This document shows, one piece after another, positions 1-5,657 of a stretch of 5,966 nt of DNA (position 1 is its first letter; every line of letters starts with the position of its first letter). Below the pieces are notes generated by a model. The model worked only from the letters and a program-made list of their open reading frames with translations, was not told the DNA's origin and searched no databases. The stretch spans positions 1-5,966 of the forward strand of contig JAGQHR010000234.1 of the NCBI GenBank assembly GCA_020431745.1, in the 5' to 3' direction. The DNA is from Candidatus Eiseniibacteriota bacterium. Its GTDB lineage: Bacteria; Eisenbacteria; RBG-16-71-46; CAIMUX01. Made by a program: the position numbers and the translations under genes.

Positions 1-121
1 GGAACGGGAGCCGGAGCGGGAGCTCGCAGGAAGGACGCCTATCCGATCACGATTTCCATCAAACCGCGGGCCTGCACGCGCGCGGGCGGCCACGGGGCGT
101 GGCCAGGGGCTCCCTCGTTCC
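1..121 (+). other. Leader or extreme N-terminal coding region of the giant barrel gene
   Basis: This stretch precedes the hydrophobic core of gene 1's signal peptide. Gene 1's frame is open from base 2, but contains no ATG, GTG or TTG codon before position 347, which lies well inside the mature protein. A purine-rich Shine-Dalgarno-like run (AGGAAGGA) sits at 28-35. Five bases after it comes an in-frame ATC at 41, a very rare start codon. The only canonical start nearby is GTG 99, which is one frame off. From about 26 to 105 the frame starting at base 1 has the more G/C-ended third positions, and it reads like coding sequence around 40-65, so the end of an upstream gene may overlap here. Positions 6-23 are three near-identical hexamers (GGGAGC, CGGAGC, GGGAGC). 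I cannot settle the true start. Confidence 0.5.
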
Positions 122-3100
122 TGGCTCCTCCTTCTGGTCGGGGTTTGCACGCTCCTGCTCCCCGACGCTCCGGCTTTCGCGGCCGAGGAATCGGGCGGTC
201 CGCACGTCGCCGAGGGGGCGGACGGTCCGCGCGCGGCTCAGGAACCCGGCGAGCCGAGCGCGATCCCCGCGCCGCACGATCCGCAGGTCGCGCCGGCAGC
301 GGATGATTCACACGCGGCCCCGATCCGCTTCGAGTGGACGGCCGGCTTGGTGTCCGGACACCGCGTCGTCGATGCCGACTCCCTCCGCTATCAGCTTCCC
401 CGGGGCTGGATCGATCCGTCGACGTTCGTTCTGCGCCGGGGCGAGACCACGCTCTCGCGGGGCATCGACTTCCTGCTCGATCCGCGGAGGGGGACCCTGC
501 GGCTGCTGCGTGGCTTCGAGACCGGCGACACCGTGTCCTTCCGCTATCGCGCGTTCCCCCTCGCCGTCCTCGACGAGTATCGGCTGCACCGCCCCTACCA
601 CGGAGCCGACTCCACCCAGTTCGTCGTCGAGACCCCGCTCCAGGAAACCGACGACGCGTCCTTCGGTCGTCTGCAGATCGCCGGGAGCAAGACGTTCTCG
701 GTGGAGGTCGGTTCGCAGCAGGATCTCGCGCTCAAACAGTCGCTCGATCTGAATGTCCGCGGGATGATCGGAAAGAACGTCCGGGTCAACGCCGTGCTCA
801 CCGACCGGGACACCCCGCTCCAGCCGGAAGGCACCTCGACGCAGCTCGACGAGCTGGATCGGGTGCTGGTCGAGGTGGAGGGACCGCGGGCGCGCATGAC
901 CCTCGGCGACTATCTGCTCCAGCTTCCCCCGTCCGACTTCGCCCGCTTCCAACGTCAGCTCAAAGGCGTGCAGGGGGAAGTGCGTCCCGAGTCGGTTCGG
1001 CTCTTTGCCGCGGGAGCGAGCTCACCGGGAGAGTTCCGCTCGGTCGAGTTTCTGGGAGTGGAAGGAAAGCAGGGGCCGTACGACTTGGGGGAGAACAACG
1101 CGACCGTGACCGTGCCGGTGGTGGCCGGGAGCGAGACCGTCTGGTTGGAAGGACGGCGGCTCACCCGCGGTGAGGATGCCGACTACATCATCGACTATGC
1201 GGAGGGCACCCTCACGTTCACCGGGCGTGATCCGATCACCGCTTACTCGCGCATCGCGGTCGACTACCAGCTGGCCGTGGACAGCTATGCCCGCACCGTC
1301 TACAGCGCATCGATCGGCGCGGGAGCGTCCCCGGATCCCGATGCTCTGGCAGGAGCCGGAGACGATGGATTCGGAGGCCCGGGTTCATCCGAACCAACGG
1401 CACCGAGCCGATTCGGTGAGGGTGGCCCCGGACTCTCCGTCGATCCCCGCGCCACGGGGAATGGCCAGGTGCGTTCGGGATCCGGCGTACGTGCCACCTG
1501 GATCGTCGAGCGCGACGATCGTCACGATCCCCTCGGACTTCCCTTCAGCGAGGAACAGCTCGCGGCGTTGCGGGAGGCCGGCGATCGACCCTCCGATGCC
1601 TTGCGCTCCGGGATCGTCTTCGTCGGTCCGGGTCTCGGAAGCTATGACCAGGTGTTCGTGGACACCTTGGCCACCGCGTTCTTCGTCTACACCGGTCCGG
1701 ACAGCGGCTCCTACGAGGTTCGCTTCGAGCCGGTCGGAGAAAACGAGGGCACCTACAGCGACACGACCGACGTCGACGGCACTCCGTACTACGTCTTCGT
1801 GGGGGAGAAGAACGGAGACTTCGTGCCCGGTCGCGAGATCGCCCGGCCGCAGAGCACGGCGATCCTGGCGGTCGCCGGCATCACGGAGCTCGGGGCACAC
1901 CTCGGCCTGCGCAGCGAGGTCGCCGTCTCCGATCACGATGCGAACACGTTCTCCTCCCGCGACGACGGGGACAATCAAGGTGTGGCGGCGTCTGCCGAGC
2001 TCGTCTCGCGGGGGCTCTCGCTCGGGGGGAGCCGGCTTCGCCTGGCCGGCCGGTGGCGTCAGGTGGATGCGCGCTTCCGGTCGCTCGATCGTCTGAATCC
2101 GTCCTACTACGCGCTGGATTGGAACGTGGATCCGGCGCGCCTGGAGATGGGAGATCGTCGCTTCGGCTTCGACACGACATGGGAAGCGGCGCGAACCCGC
2201 CTCGTCCTCTCGCTGGAGTCGCTGGAAAACCGGAAGGACTTCGATGCGCGACGCGCCACGCTCGACGCAGGCGCGCAGCGGGGGCACCTCGACCTCGCGG
2301 CCCGCGTGCTGCGAGCCTTCAGCCACGACACGTCCCCGGAGAGCGCCGGTCGGGGCCTGCGCGCGCGGGATCAGGTGCGCGTGACTTGGCTGGGGCCGTG
2401 GGTGTCCACCGAAGGACGCTATCGCCACGAGGAGACGCGGCAGGGCACGGGCGACGAGCGCCGGGGATCGTTCTATCACGAGAGTGCCTTCCGGCTCGGG
2501 AGCGGACGGCGGTGGGAGGCGCTCCGGCTCTCGATGGAGCTGACCCGCCGCGACACCTATTCCCGGTCGGGCGCCCGCTCGCAGCTGCAGGACATCGGAC
2601 GGACGGGGAGCGCGTCCGCGGAGTGGCGTCGTCCCGGAGGGAGCTATCTCGCCGGGAGCTTCACCCGCCGCGAGCTGGAGCCGAAGGACGAGCGGCCTCG
2701 TGTCACCAGCGACCTCGGCCAAGTTCGGTGGTTGGAACGGGCGGGAGACGGACTCTTCCAGCAGGAGACACGTCTGGAGCTGTCGACCGCGGTGGAGAGA
2801 CGGCGGATCGAACGCATCGAGTTCGTGGGCGAGAGCGCCGGCCACTACGACTCGCTCGGGGTCTACCAGGGGATCGGCGACTACGAGGTGTTCCTCCGCG
2901 AAGAGAGCGACCCCAGCCGCGTGCAACGGATCGACGCCTCGTTCCGCACCGAGGCGGATCTCTCCCGTCGCGGCGACGCGGAGGGCCCGTGGCTGCGGCG
3001 CGCACTTTCCACGGCCCGGCTGGTGCACAGCTGGACGGCGCGGATCGAGACCGAGCGGCCCACTTCGTACCTCTGGCCTCGCGTCCTTCCGGTGCTGCTG

Positions 3101-3751
3101 GGGCGGCGTGCCTTGTCGCTCGTCGACGTTCGCATGCGCGCCGACCTCAGTCTGCTTCCCGCGGCGCGCTGGGCCTCTCCGCGACTCACCGGTGAGGAGA
3201 GGCGATTCTCGCGCGCGCCGACCAGCGGGCTCCGGGAAGAGTCTCTCTATCGCCTGTTCGGTCTCCGCCTGCGCTCGCGCCCCGCGCAGCGTTGGTCTGC
3301 GGACCTGGAGATCGAGCGGGATCGCGATCAGCGCACGGTCACGGCCGCCACCGGCGGGGGGCGCACCGGCTGGACGTCCACCCGTGTCGCGTCCGAGCAT
3401 GAGGTCGGGCTCTGGCGTCGGCTTTCGGGACTGCTGCGAGGGAGCGGCCGCTGGCGGGATCGGATCGGGGGAGAGGAGTCGGCCGTCGTGTCCGAGCTCA
3501 GTCCGGCGCTCGTCTTCAGTCCCCAGTCGCGCGGGCGGATCGAGCTGCGCACGACGCGTACCTGGGTGGAGCGGCGCGCGGGTTCGGGACGCGCGAGCCG
3601 CGATCTCGAGGTGCCGGGATGGGTGTCGCGCGCCGTCGCGACGGTCCAGCTCCGGGACGCGCTCGATCTTTCGTTCTCGTTCCGAGAGACCCGACCGGAC
3701 GACGGGCGCACGATTCGGGACGCGCGCACCGAGCTGCGGGCGACGTTCTAG
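2..3751 (+). CDS. Giant outer-membrane beta-barrel protein, SprA-like N-terminal region (5' end unresolved)
   Basis: The frame is open from the window edge to TAG 3749-3751. A signal peptide is clear at about 116-181: basic residues, a Leu/Val-rich core, then a cleavage site after APAFA, giving a mature protein of about 1,189 residues. Next come a Pro/Ala/Glu-rich linker (182-325), a beta module (416-553), a block at 740-982 with DRDTPLQPEG and LDELDRVLVEVE, a second copy of the beta module (1118-1267), and a Gly/Asp/Pro linker (about 1316-1487). A ladder of VGxxxGxY motifs follows (1613-1831). From about 1840 to the end, alternating polar/hydrophobic strands separated by Arg-rich turns suggest a large barrel, and the last residue is Phe, as in BAM substrates. 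No cysteine is seen after the signal peptide. I recall similar proteins from uncultured FCB-group bacteria, and the N-terminal half loosely recalls SprA, the type IX translocon barrel, but this protein is about half SprA's size. Outer-membrane location is well supported; the role (translocon, porin or structural) is unknown. Confidence 0.82.
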   Translation, partial: EREPERELAGRTPIRSRFPSNRGPARARAATGRGQGLPRSWLLLLVGVCTLLLPDAPAFAAEESGGPHVAEGADGPRAAQEPGEPSAIPAPHDPQVAPAADDSHAAPIRFEWTAGLVSGHRVVDADSLRYQLPRGWIDPSTFVLRRGETTLSRGIDFLLDPRRGTLRLLRGFETGDTVSFRYRAFPLAVLDEYRLHRPYHGADSTQFVVETPLQETDDASFGRLQIAGSKTFSVEVGSQQDLALKQSLDLNVRGMIGKNVRVNAVLTDRDTPLQPEGTSTQLDELDRVLVEVEGPRARMTLGDYLLQLPPSDFARFQRQLKGVQGEVRPESVRLFAAGASSPGEFRSVEFLGVEGKQGPYDLGENNATVTVPVVAGSETVWLEGRRLTRGEDADYIIDYAEGTLTFTGRDPITAYSRIAVDYQLAVDSYARTVYSASIGAGASPDPDALAGAGDDGFGGPGSSEPTAPSRFGEGGPGLSVDPRATGNGQVRSGSGVRATWIVERDDRHDPLGLPFSEEQLAALREAGDRPSDALRSGIVFVGPGLGSYDQVFVDTLATAFFVYTGPDSGSYEVRFEPVGENEGTYSDTTDVDGTPYYVFVGEKNGDFVPGREIARPQSTAILAVAGITELGAHLGLRSEVAVSDHDANTFSSRDDGDNQGVAASAELVSRGLSLGGSRLRLAGRWRQVDARFRSLDRLNPSYYALDWNVDPARLEMGDRRFGFDTTWEAARTRLVLSLESLENRKDFDARRATLDAGAQRGHLDLAARVLRAFSHDTSPESAGRGLRARDQVRVTWLGPWVSTEGRYRHEETRQGTGDERRGSFYHESAFRLGSGRRWEALRLSMELTRRDTYSRSGARSQLQDIGRTGSASAEWRRPGGSYLAGSFTRRELEPKDERPRVTSDLGQVRWLERAGDGLFQQETRLELSTAVERRRIERIEFVGESAGHYDSLGVYQGIGDYEVFLREESDPSRVQRIDASFRTEADLSRRGDAEGPWLRRALSTARLVHSWTARIETERPTSYLWPRVLPVLLGRRALSLVDVRMRADLSLLPAARWASPRLTGEERRFSRAPTSGLREESLYRLFGLRLRSRPAQRWSADLEIERDRDQRTVTAATGGGRTGWTSTRVASEHEVGLWRRLSGLLRGSGRWRDRIGGEESAVVSELSPALVFSPQSRGRIELRTTRTWVERRAGSGRASRDLEVPGWVSRAVATVQLRDALDLSFSFRETRPDDGRTIRDARTELRATF

Positions 3752-3765
3752 TGAGCAGGAACATG
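3749..3765 (+). promoter_or_regulatory. Stop/start junction of genes 1 and 2, candidate translational coupling
   Basis: The TAG stop of gene 1 (3749-3751) shares its last base with an in-frame GTG of gene 2 (3751-3753), and ATG follows at 3763. A short AGGA lies at 3757-3760, only two bases before that ATG, which is too close for a good Shine-Dalgarno sequence. No strong ribosome-binding site precedes the GTG either. Re-initiation by ribosomes finishing gene 1 would explain both observations. Starting at GTG would add four residues (MSRN). The choice between the two starts is not decided by the sequence. Confidence 0.5.
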
Positions 3766-5511
3766 AAACCGAGGGATGCACGGAACGAGGGAGCCCCGTC
3801 GTGGGTCGATGAACTGATCGGGAGGACCGGCCGGATCCCGAGCCGGCTGCCCTGGGCGTTCGTTCTGCTGTCGGCGTGGTGCGCATGGTTGCCGAATGCG
3901 CAGGCGAGTGAACCCGGTGGGGGGCCCGCGATCCTGGTTCCCGCGCAGATCGTCGTCCGGGGAACCGATCGCATCGATTCCGACGAGGTCGCGCGGGCGC
4001 TGGCGCGCGGCGGGGCGACGCCCGATCTGCTGGACGCGTTCGGATCCCGGCTCGTCGAGGCGGGCTTCCTGGAGGCCCGCCTCGAGCTCACCATCACCGA
4101 TTCGGTGCAGCTGACCGTCGACGAAGGAGAGTCCGCGCGCTGGGATTCCCTCGCGGTCTCGGTGCGGCGTCCGCCTGGCAGGGTCGGTCCCGTGGTGCCC
4201 GCCCCCGCGCTCGAAGGCGACTATTCGCGCGTGCGGTTCGAGCGCGCCGTCCGCCTCTGGATCGCGGATTGGGCGGAGGCCGGCTACCCCTTCGCGATCG
4301 CGACGGTGGAGAGCGTGACCGTGCGGAACGGAAACGTGCGGGCCGGACTGCGGTGCGATCCGGGCCCGCTCGCCCGCGTTTCCCGGGTCGAGTTCCCGGG
4401 CGCGGTCCGCACGCAGGCTGGTTTTCTCGAAGACTGGATCCGCTTCCGTCCGGACCGCCTCTTCCGGGAGTCGCGACTCGAGCGTGGTCGCCGTCGTCTC
4501 GAACAGAGCGGGCTCTTTCTCGAAGTGGAGGCGCCGGAGGTGGAGCTGCAGGACGACGGGACGGTCGCACTGCACTATCCGGTGCGCGAAGGGCCGCACA
4601 ACCGGGCGGAAGGCGCGCTCGGCTACGCCGGGGCGTCGGAGACGGTGTCCGGATACGCGTCGCTCCACCTGGGCAACCTTTTCGGCACCGGGAGGCGCCT
4701 TCGTTTCGAGTGGGAGCGGGCGGCGGCGGAACAATCGCGCTACGACCTGGGCTATCATGAACCGCTGCTCTTCGGCTGGCCCCTGGGCGTCGATCTCGCC
4801 GTCAGTCAGGAGGTGCAGGACTCGACCTACACCTTGGATCGCTGGGAGGCCGGGCTCGAGGCGACGGTGGGCGTCGACTTCTACGTATCCGCGGGCGTCG
4901 AGCGACGTCGCGCGGTGGTCGGTGCGGAACCATCCGAAGTGATCCGTCGATCGTCCACGGTCTTCGGAGCGCGCTACGAGGGACTGCGGGCGGGTTGGCG
5001 CGGCAGTCGAGCGGCGGGAACCTTCCGCACGGGCCACAGCCGGATCGATCCTCCCGGCGACGAGCCGAATCGGCGCGAGCGGCTGGATCGGGTCGAGGTC
5101 GAGGCGGAACAGTTCCGGCACGTGGGGCCCCTGGTCGTGCGTTGGCACGGGCGGGCCGGCGGGTTGGCCGCTCCCACGGAGACGTTGTCCCCCGCCGAGG
5201 CGCTCTGGGTCGGGGGCGCGACGACGGTGCGCGGAAGCCGGGAGCGCGCGGTCGCCGCCCGCCGATTCGGGGCCAGCCAGATCGAGGTCGGAGCCCCGTT
5301 TCTCCTCGGAGAAGGACGGGCCTACGGCTTCTTCGACGCCGCGTGGTTCCGCCCTCTCTCACGGAGTCACGGAGTCGACGATCTCACCGGATGGGGCTTC
5401 GGCATGGCGGCACGCACCGGCCGACAAACCCTCGCCCTGGATCTCGGGATCCCCCGATCCGGTGGCTTCTCCGAGGGACGGATTCACCTGCGGCTCCAGA
5501 CCGCCTTCTGA
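3763..5511 (+). CDS. Omp85-family barrel assembly protein, TamA/BamA-like (three POTRA domains plus barrel)
   Basis: The protein has 582 residues from ATG 3763, close to the size of E. coli TamA and much shorter than BamA. A basic N-terminal extension of about 30 residues precedes a hydrophobic segment (about 31-44) and a likely cleavage after AQA (residue 48). Three POTRA-like units follow: about 61-121 (ending LTVDEGE), 126-200, and 203-279, the last with the typical ESRLERGRRRLEQSGLF helix and a closing YPVREG strand. The barrel (about 282-582) shows LGNLFGTGRRLRFEWE and YHEPLLFG, matching early Omp85 strands, then the loop-6 signature GGATTVRGS at 484-492 and a terminal strand ending in Phe. 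Members of this family fold and insert barrels, or partner proteins, in the outer membrane. The mature protein contains no lysine. GTG 3751 is an alternative start overlapping gene 1's stop. BamA is less likely because BamA has five POTRAs; a lineage-specific Omp85 is possible. The adjacent giant barrel is a natural client, which is inference. Confidence 0.88.
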   Translation: MKPRDARNEGAPSWVDELIGRTGRIPSRLPWAFVLLSAWCAWLPNAQASEPGGGPAILVPAQIVVRGTDRIDSDEVARALARGGATPDLLDAFGSRLVEAGFLEARLELTITDSVQLTVDEGESARWDSLAVSVRRPPGRVGPVVPAPALEGDYSRVRFERAVRLWIADWAEAGYPFAIATVESVTVRNGNVRAGLRCDPGPLARVSRVEFPGAVRTQAGFLEDWIRFRPDRLFRESRLERGRRRLEQSGLFLEVEAPEVELQDDGTVALHYPVREGPHNRAEGALGYAGASETVSGYASLHLGNLFGTGRRLRFEWERAAAEQSRYDLGYHEPLLFGWPLGVDLAVSQEVQDSTYTLDRWEAGLEATVGVDFYVSAGVERRRAVVGAEPSEVIRRSSTVFGARYEGLRAGWRGSRAAGTFRTGHSRIDPPGDEPNRRERLDRVEVEAEQFRHVGPLVVRWHGRAGGLAAPTETLSPAEALWVGGATTVRGSRERAVAARRFGASQIEVGAPFLLGEGRAYGFFDAAWFRPLSRSHGVDDLTGWGFGMAARTGRQTLALDLGIPRSGGFSEGRIHLRLQTAF

Positions 5512-5541
5512 GACCGGAGATCCATCCCGGCGCGGCCCGAG

Positions 5542-5618
5542 CGCGGATCCCGGCAAGTCCTCGGTGGAGTCCGGAGCGACATCCGGCTCCCCGGGAGGCG
5601 GACGGGCCGCGGATCCCG
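5542..5618 (+). repeat. Pair of 11-bp direct repeats upstream of the foldase gene
   Basis: CGCGGATCCCG occurs exactly at 5542-5552 and again at 5608-5618, with starts 66 bases apart, close to a whole number of helical turns. Each copy contains the GGATCC palindrome. The pair brackets the hairpin at 5566-5590 and the second copy abuts the -10-like hexamer. An operator for a DNA-binding regulator is possible, but in such GC-rich DNA chance similarity cannot be ruled out. Confidence 0.4.
5566..5590 (+). terminator. Bulged hairpin after gene 2, candidate transcription terminator or mRNA 3' stabiliser
   Basis: GGAGTCCGGA (5566-5575) pairs with TCCGGCTCC (5582-5590), giving nine base pairs with one bulged T and a six-base loop (GCGACA). 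It lies 55 bases after gene 2's stop. No T-run follows, so it is not a textbook intrinsic terminator. It could be a weak or Rho-assisted terminator, an mRNA end protector, or a chance fold. Confidence 0.35.
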
Positions 5619-5624
5619 TATCAT
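5619..5624 (+). promoter_or_regulatory. Weak -10-like hexamer upstream of the foldase gene
   Basis: TATCAT differs by one base from the TATAAT consensus and lies in the only AT-leaning patch of an otherwise GC-rich spacer. It is 33 bases before GTG 5658, so transcription would start near 5631 with a leader of about 27 bases. No recognisable -35 element is present at the usual distance, so this is tentative. Confidence 0.25.
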
Positions 5625-5646
5625 TCTCCGGTGGGAATGACTCGCG

Positions 5647-5653
5647 AAGGAGG
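5647..5653 (+). promoter_or_regulatory. Strong Shine-Dalgarno sequence for the foldase gene
   Basis: AAGGAGG is a near-perfect complement to the 16S rRNA 3' end and lies four bases before GTG 5658. It favours that GTG over the in-frame ATG at 5637 and GTG at 5631, which have no such site. The ATG at 5656 is out of frame and only two bases away. Confidence 0.7.
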
Positions 5654-5657
5654 AGAT

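Noticed and set aside
39..311. Minus-strand frames opposite the signal peptide region
   Set aside because: Composition is Arg/Pro/Ala shadow sequence with no motif and no convincing ribosome-binding site, and it faces a clear signal peptide.
99..752. Plus-strand open frame starting at GTG 99
   Set aside because: Only its first codons are of interest as a possible real start of gene 1 after a frameshift. The rest is Arg/Ser/Pro-rich out-of-frame sequence.
1385..3886. Very long open frame on the minus strand opposite the giant barrel gene
   Set aside because: It is Arg/Pro-rich low-complexity sequence with no domain motifs and lies opposite a gene with clear signal-peptide and barrel features. 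Long antisense frames are expected in GC-rich DNA.
3748..5148. Long open frame on the minus strand opposite the Omp85 gene
   Set aside because: No recognisable motif; the plus strand encodes unmistakable POTRA and Omp85 features across the same bases.
5637..5657. In-frame ATG 5637 or GTG 5631 as start of the foldase gene
   Set aside because: Neither has a ribosome-binding site, and both would place the strong AAGGAGG site inside the coding sequence.
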